A stretch of 64,000 bases of DNA from Pedobacter panaciterrae (GCF_013204795.1 NZ_JABMKW010000002.1:62001-126000), one strand, 5' to 3'; shown: positions 7,104 through 17,686, numbered from the stretch's first letter. The notes: generated from the sequence alone by a model not told the origin. Numbers and translations: made by a program.

Positions 7104-10037
7104 TTAATACCCAAATATTTGTTCCAATGTTAACTTGGTAACGGTTCCAAACTTCTGCATGTCTTCTAATTTCACTTTTTTCTCTGAAGCAACAATGCAA
7201 TAATTGTAGGGCCTGTTAGCAACATTGTTGGTGTGAAATTCTTTGATGTCAGCAAATGTTAAAGGCTTTAAACCATTGTACTCGTCAATTCTCGAATCAT
7301 GGTCAATCCCAAGTTTCTGATCTGCAAAGTAACTCTGTATAATATCATCTTTAGTAACACGGCTGGTTTCCAACGCATTTAATGCATTGTATTTTGAGGC
7401 TTCGAACGATTTATCTGCTTGTGGTAAAACATTAAGCAATTCGTTCATCCCTGCCACGGCGTCGTTCATTTTATCAGCCTGACTACCTACATAAGCTATC
7501 ATAGCATAATTCTTGTCTTTTCTGTCGGGCGATGAATAAACGGCAAATGTTGAATACGCCAAAGCTTTAGATTCACGTATAGTTTGGAAAACTATAGATC
7601 CCATACCCCCACCAAAATAGCTATTGAATAAGTTTACTTTGGCTGTAAGGTCTGGATTAAAAACGCCTCCATTTCTTATCCAGCGAATTTCTGACTGAAC
7701 CATGTCGTAATCTGCAAAATAGACCTGATTGGTCGCATTGTTGGTGTACGTGAATTTTTTAGCCGGTGGTTCAGGGCTAAACGCTGCAGGTAATTTATGA
7801 AGTTTACCTATGCTTTCTGTAAAAGCTTCCAGGGTGTGTGGTCCATAATAGGTAATGGTGTGTTTAAAGTTGTCGATATTATGTAGGATGCTGATCAACT
7901 GGTCTGAAGTAATATTTTTTACTTCTTCGTTGCTTGAGGTAGAATTAAATGGATTGCTAGCTCCATATTGAGCATAGTTCATTAAACCGCCTAGTATTGC
8001 ACTCTTATTAAGTTTGTTGTTCTCTCTTGCTTTAAGGATACGGCTTTTAAGTTCTACCAATGCCTGTTCATTCGGTTTGCAGTTGGCCAAAATATGCTCA
8101 ACCAGCGTTACAGCTTTCTCAAAGTTTTCTTGTAAGCCACTAATATTTATAGTAGTAACCTCGTTACCCACATTGATGCTATAGGTGCAGGCAATATTAT
8201 AAAATTCTTTACTTATTTGTTCGGCAGAGTATTTATCCGTCGCTAAAAAAGTTAAGTATTGCGAAGCATATGGTTGCAGCATGTTGTTTAATGCGCCCAT
8301 TTCGAAACGGTAAGATAAGCGGAAAATGCTGTTCTCTTTATTTTGAACTGTTATTACATCGGCAATGCCCACTTTGCCATAGTTTAAGTCTTTTTTATAA
8401 TCGAGGAACTTAGGTGCTATAGGATTTGTTGGAGCTGCAAGCAGATCTTTGGTGAAAACAGATGTTTCTGCAGCATTTGTGTTTACGGGAGTGATGGCAG
8501 GTTTTTCGACCTTAGCAATGTTTTTGTCTTCACCCTTGTGTTTAAATGCAATAACATAGTTGTTAATGAAAAACTGTTTTGCAAATTCAGTAACCTGGCT
8601 CTTGGTAATCTTAGCCATCTCATCAGGATTGCTTAAAGATTTGTCCCATTTGGTTCCACGATTTAAAATAAATTCATTAGTTGCAGCATCAACACGGTAT
8701 GCATTATTGTCGAAGGCTTGCAGTAATCCTAGTTTACTATTGGCTACAGTTGCTTTGATAAGGCTTTCATCAAAATCTCCTTTCTTTAAGATCTCAATTT
8801 GATCAAGTAATAGCTTTTGAACTTCTTCTAATGTTTGGCCTTGTTTAGGTTGGGCCGACATATTGAAAACACCATAATCCTTCATCTGCTGATAGCCGGC
8901 GCTTGAGCGTAAAACTTTTTGCAGTTTGTTTAAGTTGATGTCGAACAAACCTGCTTTTCCGTTCGCTAAAATGCTTGATATTAAATCTAATAGCATGCTC
9001 TGTTTGGTGTTCTCAGCATATCCTCTATAAGATATTTCTACACTCTCTGCACTGGGGCCATATATATCGACCTTTTGAATTTTAGTTAACGGTTTTTCAG
9101 GAGCCGGATTGTAAAGTGTGACAGGTTTTGATTGCATAAAGGCAAATGACTTGTCAACTTTTTTAATCATTTCATCAGGGTTAAAATCTCCAGCCAATAC
9201 TACTGCCATATTATTAGGCACATAATATTTATTGTAATACTTTCTGATTTCGACAAGAGATGGGTTTTTAAGGTGCTCTATTGTACCAATAGTGGTTTGC
9301 TGACCATAATTATGAGTAGGAAATAATAGTGCCGACATTTTCTCATCCATTTTCCAGGCATCATTATCAAGTCCACGGTTTTTCTCTTCATAAACAGCCT
9401 CCAGTTCAGTGTGGAAGATGCGGAAAACAGGATTGCGGAATCTTTCGGCCTGCAGAGCTAAAAACTTATCAGTGGCATTGGCCGGAAAATCTTCATTGTA
9501 TACGGTTTCTTCATACCATGTATGGGCATTGCTAGACTGGCCGCCAATTGCTTTAATCATTTTATCGTATTCATTGGCAATTGAATAATTAGATGCCAGA
9601 CCAGATGTTTTATCTATCTGCGCGTAAATCTCTTTCCGTTTAGCAGGATCAGTGGTTTTGTTGTATTGCTCGTATAATCCATCTATCTTATCTAACAAAG
9701 GTTTCTCTTTTGTATAGTCCATTGTTCCGAATTTGTCGGTTCCTTTAAATAGCAAATGCTCCAGGTAATGTGCTAAGCCAGTTGCTGTACGCGGATCTGT
9801 ATTACTTCCCGCTCTAACAGCCATTCTGAACTCAATAGTCGGTTCTTTTACGTTTTGTGATAAAATAACCGTTAGCCCGTTTTTTAGTGTGTAAAACCGC
9901 GACTTGGTTGGGTCGTTTGTTACGTATTTGTAAGTGTATCCATCAGTGGTGGCTGTTTTCCATTGATAGCCAGATTGAGCCATAACCCCAGACCCTATCA
10001 AAAGGAAAAAGGATAGCGCTAATAGTTTGTTCTTCAT
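7104..10037 (-). CDS. M16 family zinc metallopeptidase, two-domain, exported
   Basis: The ATG at 10037 gives 977 residues starting MKNKLLALSFFLLIGSGVMAQ, a clean signal peptide; the upstream in-frame ATG at 10103 would only add a polar stretch before it. The N-terminal M16 domain has the inverted zinc motif HYLEH (His90, Glu93, His94) with the downstream glutamate in AVYEEKNRG. The C-terminal half is a second M16 fold with GGGMGSIVFQTIRESKALAY but no zinc motif, as usual for pitrilysin-type pairs. It probably degrades peptides in the periplasm. It is monocistronic and convergent with the CsbD-like gene. Confidence 0.92.
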   Translation of the reverse strand: MKNKLLALSFFLLIGSGVMAQSGYQWKTATTDGYTYKYVTNDPTKSRFYTLKNGLTVILSQNVKEPTIEFRMAVRAGSNTDPRTATGLAHYLEHLLFKGTDKFGTMDYTKEKPLLDKIDGLYEQYNKTTDPAKRKEIYAQIDKTSGLASNYSIANEYDKMIKAIGGQSSNAHTWYEETVYNEDFPANATDKFLALQAERFRNPVFRIFHTELEAVYEEKNRGLDNDAWKMDEKMSALLFPTHNYGQQTTIGTIEHLKNPSLVEIRKYYNKYYVPNNMAVVLAGDFNPDEMIKKVDKSFAFMQSKPVTLYNPAPEKPLTKIQKVDIYGPSAESVEISYRGYAENTKQSMLLDLISSILANGKAGLFDINLNKLQKVLRSSAGYQQMKDYGVFNMSAQPKQGQTLEEVQKLLLDQIEILKKGDFDESLIKATVANSKLGLLQAFDNNAYRVDAATNEFILNRGTKWDKSLSNPDEMAKITKSQVTEFAKQFFINNYVIAFKHKGEDKNIAKVEKPAITPVNTNAAETSVFTKDLLAAPTNPIAPKFLDYKKDLNYGKVGIADVITVQNKENSIFRLSYRFEMGALNNMLQPYASQYLTFLATDKYSAEQISKEFYNIACTYSINVGNEVTTINISGLQENFEKAVTLVEHILANCKPNEQALVELKSRILKARENNKLNKSAILGGLMNYAQYGASNPFNSTSSNEEVKNITSDQLISILHNIDNFKHTITYYGPHTLEAFTESIGKLHKLPAAFSPEPPAKKFTYTNNATNQVYFADYDMVQSEIRWIRNGGVFNPDLTAKVNLFNSYFGGGMGSIVFQTIRESKALAYSTFAVYSSPDRKDKNYAMIAYVGSQADKMNDAVAGMNELLNVLPQADKSFEASKYNALNALETSRVTKDDIIQSYFADQKLGIDHDSRIDEYNGLKPLTFADIKEFHTNNVANRPYNYCIVASEKKVKLEDMQKFGTVTKLTLEQIFGY

Positions 10038-10287
10038 ATATTTTATTTTTTTATGTATAGTAAGGTTGTCTTGGATCCTTATTAAAATAAATTTAAATCC
10101 CATATGGCCTCACAGCTTTTAAGTTATGCATCAAATATATGTGGATTGTGTATTAAGTCCTGAACTTTAGATCGAATTCTTGTACTTTTACGGCAACAAG
10201 GGCTGTAGGCATACCAGTTTTGCTTAAATAGGTGATTCTGACATATCAACAGGCTTTTATGATTATAATAAAACAGATATATCTTAA

Positions 10288-11067
10288 ATGAAAAAGCAGC
10301 AATCCAGACCTAATATTTTAGTGGTAAACGACGACGGTATAACCGCTCCGGGAATTAAGAATTTGATTGAAGTTGTTGAGGAAATCGGAAATGTAGTTGT
10401 AGTAGCACCAGATGGACCTCAGTCGGGGATGGGCCACGCAATTACTATTGGTAAGCCATTGCGTTTTGATCGGGTAGATTTGTATCCTGGTGTGGAAATG
10501 TATAAATGTTCCGGTACACCTGTTGATTGCGTTAAGCTTGCTGTAAATAAAATATTTAAAGGTAAAAAGCCTGATCTGTGTGTTTCTGGTGTAAATCATG
10601 GGTTAAATAATTCCATCAATGTGATCTATTCAGGAACCATGTCGGCCGCGGTTGAAGGGGCAATAGAAGGTATCCCTTCGATTGGTTTCTCACTTGATGA
10701 TTTTTCGCAAGAGGCAGATTTTAGTCATTGTAAAAAGTTTATTAAAGCCATTTCTTTACAGGTACTTGAACATGGTTTACCGCCTGCAACATTGCTTAAT
10801 GTTAATTTTCCAAAAGGCGACGGTTTAAAAGGCATTAAGATTTGCCGACAAGCGAATGCTAAATGGGCAGAAGAATTTGATGAAAGAAAAGACCCATATG
10901 AGCGCCCTTATTACTGGTTAACAGGTGTTTTTCAAAATAATGATAAAGGTGAAGATACAGATGTTTGGGCGCTGGAGAATGGTTTTGTTTCAGTAGTTCC
11001 TGTTCAGTTTGATTTAACAGCTCATCATGCAATTCCTGTTTTAAATACCTGGACATTTGATGTTTAG
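10288..11067 (+). CDS. surE: SurE, 5'-nucleotidase / survival protein
   Basis: A 259-residue metal-dependent nucleoside-monophosphate phosphatase. The metal site is in NILVVNDDGITAPG (paired aspartates at residues 16-17), followed by PDGPQSGMGHAIT and SGVNHGLNNSINVIYSGTMS, all diagnostic of SurE. It dephosphorylates 5' and 3' nucleotides and short polyphosphate. The stop overlaps the start of the small membrane protein gene, and lpxB follows, making a tight three-gene unit. Confidence 0.95.
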   Translation: MKKQQSRPNILVVNDDGITAPGIKNLIEVVEEIGNVVVVAPDGPQSGMGHAITIGKPLRFDRVDLYPGVEMYKCSGTPVDCVKLAVNKIFKGKKPDLCVSGVNHGLNNSINVIYSGTMSAAVEGAIEGIPSIGFSLDDFSQEADFSHCKKFIKAISLQVLEHGLPPATLLNVNFPKGDGLKGIKICRQANAKWAEEFDERKDPYERPYYWLTGVFQNNDKGEDTDVWALENGFVSVVPVQFDLTAHHAIPVLNTWTFDV

Positions 11068-11329
11068 AAATGTAAAGAATTCTGTATTAATAGGTTTGGG
11101 TATCGGTGCTTTGGTGCCTGGTATACTAGTTGCCGGGGTATGGTACCTGATGCATAGGTTCGCTTTTTTAGCTAAAGCAGATCTTTTGTTGATTGGCTGT
11201 ATTGCTGTAAATGCCTTATTAATGCATTATTTTTTTAAGCAGAATAAGGATAATGTGGGCAGGGGTATTATCAGTGCAACATTTCTATGGGCATTTGCCT
11301 TCTTTTATTATAAAGTTACCCAATCATGA
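11060..11329 (+). CDS. Small membrane protein, unknown function
   Basis: I start it at the ATG at 11060, which overlaps the surE stop by 8 bp (an in-frame TTG lies one codon upstream). The 89-residue product has three predicted membrane segments: about residues 9-31, 38-58 and 68-84. I do not recognise a named family. Overlaps on both sides (surE and lpxB) imply translational coupling, so it may serve the envelope, but that is inference. Confidence 0.75.
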   Translation: MFRNVKNSVLIGLGIGALVPGILVAGVWYLMHRFAFLAKADLLLIGCIAVNALLMHYFFKQNKDNVGRGIISATFLWAFAFFYYKVTQS

Positions 11330-12432
11330 GATACTATTTAGTAGCCGGAGAAGCATCCGGAGATTTACATGGAGCCAACTTAATGAAGGCATTAAAAGTT
11401 CAGGATCTAAATGCGGAATTCAGATTTTATGGTGGTGATAAAATGAAAGCTGAGGGGGGTATTCTTAAAAAGCACTATGCTGAAATGGCATTTATGGGCT
11501 TTACCGAGGTTTTGTTAAATCTACGTACCATCCTTAAAAATATGAAGGCATGTAAGGCTGATGTATTGGAATATCATCCTGATACGCTGATTCTTATTGA
11601 TTTTCCTGGCTTCAATTTAAAAATAGCAGAGTTTGCTAAAGAGAATGGAATTCGTGTTTGCTATTATATTTCTCCAAAGGTTTGGGCATGGAATCAAAAG
11701 CGTGTATTAAAAATCAAAAGGATAGTTGATAAGCTGTTTTGCATTTTGCCTTTCGAAGTAGATTTTTATAAAGAATGGGGCATGGAGGTCGATTATGTTG
11801 GCAATCCTTTATTAGATGCAATTGCTCAATTTACTCCTGACCCTTCTTTCAAAAAAACTTATGGGTTGAATGATAAGATTATAGCACTGCTTCCTGGTAG
11901 CAGAAAACAAGAAATTGAGCGCTTGCTGCCAGATATGCTAAGTGTAACAGGTCGTTTTCCCGATTACCAGTTTGTTGTTGCAGCGGCTCCTGATTTTGAT
12001 GAGAATTATTACAAACAATTCATCTCGTCTGAAAATGTAACGCTGGTTTTTGAACGAACTTATGACCTATTGAATGTTGCCGCGGCCGCAATTGTAGCAT
12101 CTGGTACGGCAACGCTTGAAACTGCTTTGTTTCATATACCGCAAGTTGTGGTTTATCGAGGAGGGGCAATCTCTGTTGCTATTGCCAGGATGCTTGTTAA
12201 AATAAGGTTCATTTCTTTGGTGAACTTGATTATGGATAGAAAGGTGGTTACAGAATTAATTCAGGAAGATTGTAATACACAAAATATTTCTGATGAGCTT
12301 GGCCTCATCTTAAGTGGAGAAGGCAGACAAAAAATGCTGGGCGATTACGAAGAATTATCTTCAAAAATGGGAACTGCCGGTGCATCAGAACGTACTGCAA
12401 AACTCATAATTTCATATCTAAAGGGGATTTAG
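11326..12432 (+). CDS. lpxB: LpxB, lipid-A-disaccharide synthase
   Basis: A 368-residue GT19 glycosyltransferase that condenses UDP-2,3-diacylglucosamine with lipid X to make the lipid A disaccharide at the inner membrane. It begins MRYYLVAGEASGDLHGANLM, the LpxB signature, followed by FMGFTEVL, LIDFPGFNLKIA and YISPKVWAWNQKR; ALLPGSRKQEI and ASGTATLETAL are in the donor-binding half. Its ATG overlaps the preceding stop (ATGA). Confidence 0.96.
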   Translation: MRYYLVAGEASGDLHGANLMKALKVQDLNAEFRFYGGDKMKAEGGILKKHYAEMAFMGFTEVLLNLRTILKNMKACKADVLEYHPDTLILIDFPGFNLKIAEFAKENGIRVCYYISPKVWAWNQKRVLKIKRIVDKLFCILPFEVDFYKEWGMEVDYVGNPLLDAIAQFTPDPSFKKTYGLNDKIIALLPGSRKQEIERLLPDMLSVTGRFPDYQFVVAAAPDFDENYYKQFISSENVTLVFERTYDLLNVAAAAIVASGTATLETALFHIPQVVVYRGGAISVAIARMLVKIRFISLVNLIMDRKVVTELIQEDCNTQNISDELGLILSGEGRQKMLGDYEELSSKMGTAGASERTAKLIISYLKGI

Positions 12433-12481
12433 GAAGTCCCTCTTTTTCAGTTTTTTAACCTAGATTTATTTTTTAAAAAAT

Positions 12482-12532
12482 ATTCTTTTGTGAATTATTT
12501 TCCTTATTATTGGTATAGATAAAACGTTTTTA
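12482..12532 (+). promoter_or_regulatory. susC1 promoter with LacI-type operator
   Basis: TATTATTG at 12505-12512 fits the -7 element TAnnTTTG with one mismatch. Seven bases later comes TAAAACGTTTTTA (12520-12532), with the perfect palindrome AAAACGTTTT at 12521-12530, the CG-centred form typical of LacI-family operators. The whole block from ATTCT at 12482 aligns without gaps to the block at 17852-17901 before susC2. The operator would overlap or follow the start site, so repression is the simplest reading. The gap from 12433 to 12813 holds this, a short leader frame, and nothing else I can name. Confidence 0.65.
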
Positions 12533-12554
12533 TAAAATATAGCTCCCATATATT

Positions 12555-12680
12555 ATGAGAAACAGAACCAACCAACCAGTAGTACATCTACACCAGGAAT
12601 TTCTCCTTTTGATTGTAAGAGAAATTAGATTTTTTTTACACCCCACCTTGTATGATCCTGTTGCTTTAAAAGCATCTTAA
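12555..12680 (+). other. Short leader reading frame upstream of susC1
   Basis: ATG at 12555 to TAA at 12680, 41 codons, beginning MRNRTNQPVV. It starts 25 bp past the operator and ends 133 bp before susC1. A similarly placed frame starts 28 bp past the first susC2 operator with a similar context (AT-rich, then ATGA(G/A)AAAC). The peptides are not alike beyond the first few residues, so coding is doubtful; it could be a leader or just conserved 5' UTR sequence. Confidence 0.25.
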
Positions 12681-12813
12681 TTATACCCTTTTCAAACTTT
12701 TCTTAAGCATTCCTTTTTAAGGTCATGTGCGTTGTTGCGTGCTTGTGATTTTACATTGGAATGGGGGTTTTTAGTACGCTTACTCTAACTAAATATAAAC
12801 TAAAATTAAGCTA

Positions 12814-15800
12814 ATGAAAATCAAACAAATTATCCTCGCAGGGATTCCAATGCTCTGTTTAACAGGGTTACAATCCTATGCGCATCCCGCTGATTACACC
12901 AAAATCAGTTCCGGTATGGGCAGTGTCGCCTTCTTTCAGGCACAGAAAATTGTGATTACAGGCACTGTGGTTGATGAAAAATCTCAACCTATACCTGGTG
13001 TAGGGATCAAATCTCTCAAAACAAACAAGTCTACCGTTACCAATGCCAGTGGTAAATTCAGCATTGAGGTAGATAATGCAAGTGAGCAACTCTCGTTCTC
13101 GTATATCGGGTATGCTACTCAAACCCGGGCCGCGGGGTCTGGTGCTTCACCACTTACCATTAAAATGGTTCCTGCCGAAGGAGTTGAATTGGCAGATGTA
13201 GTGGTGATTGGTTATGGTACCTCTAAAAAATCTGATTTAACCGGTGCGGTAGGTACGGTAAAAGCAGAGCAATTGCAGGAACGTCCGGCATCTTCTCTAA
13301 ATCAGGCCTTAACAGGAAGGATATCCGGAGTCCAGGTCAATACAAACTCAGGTCGGCCTGGCGGAAGAGCCAATGTCAGGATTCGTGGTTTTAGTTCCAT
13401 CAACTCATCTAATAATCCTTTATATGTAGTAGATGGGGTTCAGTTGCCAATGGGAAATCAAGCCCAGGCCAGCCAGGCTATTGACTACATCAATCCTAAT
13501 GACATCGTTTCTGTAGAGGTGTTGAAAGACGCATCCTCTACCGCTATTTATGGTTCCAGGGGAGCCAATGGTGTTATTCTGGTTACAACCAAGCGCGGAA
13601 AGACCGGTGAAAGCAGGATAGATTATAATGTAGATGTGAGTGTGCCGTCAGTTGGTCCTAATTTTCCGAAAGTATTAAATGCGAAAGAATTCCTGGCTGT
13701 GGAAGATCTGGCATATAAAAACATGGAAAAATATGACCCGGCAGGATGGGCAGCAGGTAAATATGTTACAAGAAACCCAGCCCTGGCCAGAAAGGATCCA
13801 AGGTTATTTGATAGTAGCGGCAACCCTTATTTTGATACCGACTGGCTTAAAGAGGCTACTCAGAACAAGCTATCTCAAAATCATGAGCTTGGTTTTAGTG
13901 GAGGTAATGAGCGCACTACCTATGCCTTTTCAATCGGACACAGAAATGATCAGGGACTCATCAAGACCTCATTCCTCAAGCGATATTCTGGCAGGTTCAG
14001 TATTGATGACCAGGTAAAACCATGGTTAAAGGTAGGGGGTACGCTAAGCTACACCAATCAAAACGAGAATCTGGTAGATCAAAGTGATCAGGTGGCGCGC
14101 AGTATTGTAGAAGATTTTCCGTTTTTACCTGTAAAATACAGTAACGGTTTTTATGCTGATAACAGAGACTATCCAAATGCCGAGGGCCGTTTCAATGTAG
14201 TGCACAGGTTGTATGATACCAAGTTTTTACTGGGAACCCAAACAACCCTTGGCAGTCTGTATTCAAATATCAAGTTTGCCGAAGGTTTAGAAATGAAAAC
14301 CATAATAGGTGCAAATGTGATTTCACAGGAAAATAATGAATACAGCGGGCGTACGCTAAATATCTCTGATCAGGGCTATGCTGCCGGACGTACCCGGAAA
14401 GAAGCCTTCTGGTCTATAGAAAATTTCCTGACCTACAACAAGCGCTTTAACGAGAATCACTCCATCACTGGTTTATTGGGGATATCCTGGCAGAAAAGCA
14501 CTTTCAACAACATCAGCTCTGAGGTAAGGGGCTTTGCAACTGATTATTTTGAATTTAACAATTTAGGAGCAGGCAGTCTGAATCCGCAGGTCGGATCCAA
14601 TAGATCGCTGCAACAACTTAACTCTTACTTTGGTAGACTAAATTATAGTTTTAAGGATAGATATTTGTTCACTGTTACTGGTCGTGCGGACGGCTCCTCG
14701 AAGTTTGGCGAAAGTAACAAATATTCGTTCTTTCCCTCTGCAGCAATTGCATGGAGAGTTTCTGAAGAAAATTTCTTAAAAGACAACCGCGTTATTTCTA
14801 ATTTAAAGCTTCGCAGTAGCATCGGAGTTACAGGTAATTCGGAAATACCACCATACTCATCACTTCCCCTGCTGGGCACCAACTATCCAGCAGTTATTAA
14901 TGATGTAAGAGTAGTTGGAACAGGTCTAAACAGACTTGCTAATCCGGATCTTCGCTGGGAAAAGACCACACAAAGCGATGTTGGTGTTGAACTGGGAATG
15001 TTTGGCGGCAAAATATCACTGGAGTTGGATCTTTATTATAGGAAAACCACAGACATGTTGCTGGATGCGCCGGTTCCACGTACAAGTGGTTTTGTAAATA
15101 TCCGAAAAAATATCGGATCTATGGAGAATAAAGGGTTGGAAGCTCAATTGAATACCACAAACTTTGATTCAGAAGATTTTTCATGGAAAACGTCTTTTAA
15201 TATATCCTTTAATAAAAACAAAATACTTTCTCTGGCAACACCTGCTGATATCTTTGGTATAGGTGGTCCTAACTTTACCAATCCAACTAATATTATCCGT
15301 GTTGGAGAGGCTGCTGGTTCATTCTGGGGACTTACCCGCTTGGGTGTTTGGTCTGAAGCAGAGCGTGCAGAAGCAGCTAAATTTGTGAGTTATCGAAATG
15401 GAAATACAATTCTACCAGGTGATATTAAATATCTTGATGTGAATGGAGATTATGCTATAAATGATGCCGACAGATCAATTATTGGTAATGGTAGTCCAGA
15501 CGCCTGGGGTGCATTATCCAATACTTTCCGCTATAAGAGTGTTGACCTAACTGTTGAACTTCAATATTCAGTTGGGGCAGACGTGATGGACATGACTACT
15601 CACTCTAGTGAAGACAGGGTTTCTCTGGCCAACAGCTATGCTACGGTATTGAACGCGTGGACTCCTCAAAACCAGAATACGCAGATTGCCGAAATCCGTG
15701 ATACTCGTGCCGGCTATGTAACCAATGTGGATACCCATTGGATCAAAGACGGTTCGTTCATCCGCGGCCGGAATGTGTTGCTTGGATATAACTTCGCCAA

Positions 15801-16017
15801 TTCAATTGTACAAAAAATGAGGTTGAACAGATTAAGGGTCTATGTATCTGCACAAAACCTCTTTTTGATTACCAGTAAAGAGCTTCAGGGAGACCCTGAA
15901 ACAACACCAACAGGTGGGTATGCAAATGACGGCAATAACGTATTCTCGCAGGGAATGAATTGGCACAGCTACCCAAGACCAACAATCTTCATGTTGGGTT
16001 TAAATATAGGTTTGTAA
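12814..16017 (+). CDS. SusC/RagA-type TonB-dependent outer-membrane transporter (susC1)
   Basis: A 1067-residue TonB-dependent porin for glycan import. Order: signal peptide (about residues 1-23); carboxypeptidase-like carboxy-terminal-fold domain at about 45-120 (ITGTVVDEKSQPIPGV...); the SusC link EGVELADVVVIGYGTSKKSD; plug domain with ALTGRISGVQV, YVVDGVQLP and STAIYGSRGANGVI; then a 22-stranded barrel ending in LGLNIGL. It pairs with the SusD protein that starts 54 bp downstream. The substrate cannot be read from sequence; the locus context suggests a mannose-containing glycan. Regulated probably by the operator at 12520. Confidence 0.95.
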   Translation: MKIKQIILAGIPMLCLTGLQSYAHPADYTKISSGMGSVAFFQAQKIVITGTVVDEKSQPIPGVGIKSLKTNKSTVTNASGKFSIEVDNASEQLSFSYIGYATQTRAAGSGASPLTIKMVPAEGVELADVVVIGYGTSKKSDLTGAVGTVKAEQLQERPASSLNQALTGRISGVQVNTNSGRPGGRANVRIRGFSSINSSNNPLYVVDGVQLPMGNQAQASQAIDYINPNDIVSVEVLKDASSTAIYGSRGANGVILVTTKRGKTGESRIDYNVDVSVPSVGPNFPKVLNAKEFLAVEDLAYKNMEKYDPAGWAAGKYVTRNPALARKDPRLFDSSGNPYFDTDWLKEATQNKLSQNHELGFSGGNERTTYAFSIGHRNDQGLIKTSFLKRYSGRFSIDDQVKPWLKVGGTLSYTNQNENLVDQSDQVARSIVEDFPFLPVKYSNGFYADNRDYPNAEGRFNVVHRLYDTKFLLGTQTTLGSLYSNIKFAEGLEMKTIIGANVISQENNEYSGRTLNISDQGYAAGRTRKEAFWSIENFLTYNKRFNENHSITGLLGISWQKSTFNNISSEVRGFATDYFEFNNLGAGSLNPQVGSNRSLQQLNSYFGRLNYSFKDRYLFTVTGRADGSSKFGESNKYSFFPSAAIAWRVSEENFLKDNRVISNLKLRSSIGVTGNSEIPPYSSLPLLGTNYPAVINDVRVVGTGLNRLANPDLRWEKTTQSDVGVELGMFGGKISLELDLYYRKTTDMLLDAPVPRTSGFVNIRKNIGSMENKGLEAQLNTTNFDSEDFSWKTSFNISFNKNKILSLATPADIFGIGGPNFTNPTNIIRVGEAAGSFWGLTRLGVWSEAERAEAAKFVSYRNGNTILPGDIKYLDVNGDYAINDADRSIIGNGSPDAWGALSNTFRYKSVDLTVELQYSVGADVMDMTTHSSEDRVSLANSYATVLNAWTPQNQNTQIAEIRDTRAGYVTNVDTHWIKDGSFIRGRNVLLGYNFANSIVQKMRLNRLRVYVSAQNLFLITSKELQGDPETTPTGGYANDGNNVFSQGMNWHSYPRPTIFMLGLNIGL

Positions 16018-16071
16018 TGTTTTTATTAAATCATTTTAATGATGCGATTAACACTTAAAAAAGATATACTG

Positions 16072-17628
16072 ATGAAAATTAACATATTAAAACATATTAG
16101 CAGTGCGGCCCTTTTTGGACTATTACTGCTTGGATCAGGTTGTTCAAAGTTTCTTGAAGAGCGCGATCCTTCAAATCTGGCACCTGATAATTTCTATACC
16201 ATACCGGAACATGCTGAAGCAGCGATAGCCTCAGTATATGCAGGGACACGATTTATTGGCGATGGGGCCGGAATCTTCTCTTCAAACTGGCAATTGCTGG
16301 AAGCAGTGACAGGAACTTCTACCACAGAGACAGCTCAAAACTCCGACCTAAATAACTTATACGGACTGATTTACGATCCGAATACGGGACATGTAATCAA
16401 TTATTGGAATGGTATATATCGAGTTATTGCTCAGGCAAACCTGGTTCTTGAAAAAGTTCCAGGTATTACGCCTATGGATGATGCACAAAAGAAACGTATT
16501 TTAGGCGAAGCAAAATTCCTCCGTGCATGGGCATATTTCTATGCAGTAAGGTTGTGGGGAGATGTACCATTAATTACAAAACCACAAACACTACAGTCTG
16601 AGGATTTTTTCCCTAAGCGGGCTACAGCTGAGAGTGTATATACTTTAATTGTAGAAGATTTGATTGCTGCTGAAGAGGCGGGATTACCCTGGATGAATAA
16701 GAATGGCAGGGTTTCGCTGGCAGCAGTTAAGTCGGAACTGGCGTTGGTTTACCTGACAATGGCTGGCTTCCCATTGAGCAAAGGAGCAACCCATTACAAA
16801 CTGGCAGCGGATAAAGCCAATGAGGTGATCACTTACGCAAAAGCGAATCCGGCAGCGATTGATCTTTTTGCAACTTATGCAGAGGTACACAGAGAAACAT
16901 TGAAAAATGAAAAAGAACACATTTTCATGATCCAATACAATTCTGTAGTTGCAGGTAACCCAATGGACAATATGTATCCAAACTTCAAACCGGTTACATT
17001 TAATGGTGCATCGGGTACAGGAAGTACCGTTCCTACCCGTCAGTTTTATAATTCCTACGAAGCAGGAGATGAACGTGCCAAAGACCGGGAGGGGTATTTT
17101 TATACCAGCTACTTTACTAATGGTAACGGAGCTTTATTTCAACTGGGAGCACCTTATATATTCAAACACTTTAATACCATCGCCAATGGTTCTTCGGGCG
17201 TAGCGGGTACACGCAATAACAATTTGAATGTACCGGTGATTCGCTACGCGGAAATTCTGCTTGTCTATGCCGAAGCTCAAAACGAGTTAGGTGCTCCAAC
17301 GCAGGATGCATATGATGCTTTTAAGCGCATTCGCGATCGCGCCAAACTGGTAACTCCTGCATTTGGCACTTACAGTCAAACAACATTCCGGGAAGCTGTG
17401 TGGAGAGAGCGCTGGCATGAACTGTGTTATGAGCAGATCACCTGGTTTGACATGGTCAGGCTTAGAAAAGTATATAACGAAACTACACAGGGATTTGATA
17501 ATTTTGTGGGACATGTGAACCTGAGTTCCAATCAACCTTTACAGAATAAACATCTGCTTTTCCCTATTCCAAGACCTGAGTTGCAAAACAATCCTAACCT
17601 TGCCCCTCAAAATCCCGGATATCAATAA
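16072..17628 (+). CDS. SusD/RagB-type glycan-binding lipoprotein (susD1)
   Basis: The ATG at 16072 gives 518 residues with a lipoprotein signal, LLLLGSGC, lipidated Cys24; the upstream in-frame ATGs at 16039/16042 would put 10-11 polar residues before it. The N-terminal helical region (LEERDPSNLAPDNFYT) and TPR-like segments (AKFLRAWAYFYAVRLWGDVPLI) are typical SusD, as is the C-terminal FPIPRPELQNNPNLAPQNPGY. It caps the SusC1 barrel at the cell surface. A terminator follows, closing the susC1-susD1 unit. Confidence 0.95.
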   Translation: MKINILKHISSAALFGLLLLGSGCSKFLEERDPSNLAPDNFYTIPEHAEAAIASVYAGTRFIGDGAGIFSSNWQLLEAVTGTSTTETAQNSDLNNLYGLIYDPNTGHVINYWNGIYRVIAQANLVLEKVPGITPMDDAQKKRILGEAKFLRAWAYFYAVRLWGDVPLITKPQTLQSEDFFPKRATAESVYTLIVEDLIAAEEAGLPWMNKNGRVSLAAVKSELALVYLTMAGFPLSKGATHYKLAADKANEVITYAKANPAAIDLFATYAEVHRETLKNEKEHIFMIQYNSVVAGNPMDNMYPNFKPVTFNGASGTGSTVPTRQFYNSYEAGDERAKDREGYFYTSYFTNGNGALFQLGAPYIFKHFNTIANGSSGVAGTRNNNLNVPVIRYAEILLVYAEAQNELGAPTQDAYDAFKRIRDRAKLVTPAFGTYSQTTFREAVWRERWHELCYEQITWFDMVRLRKVYNETTQGFDNFVGHVNLSSNQPLQNKHLLFPIPRPELQNNPNLAPQNPGYQ

Positions 17629-17652
17629 TATCAAATAATTAATCAGGATAGA

Positions 17653-17686
17653 GCCTGCAGTTATATTTTATACTGCAGGCTTTTTT
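17653..17686 (+). terminator. Terminator after susD1
   Basis: A 9-bp perfect stem, GCCTGCAGT / ACTGCAGGC, around a 10-base loop, followed directly by six T. Confidence 0.85.
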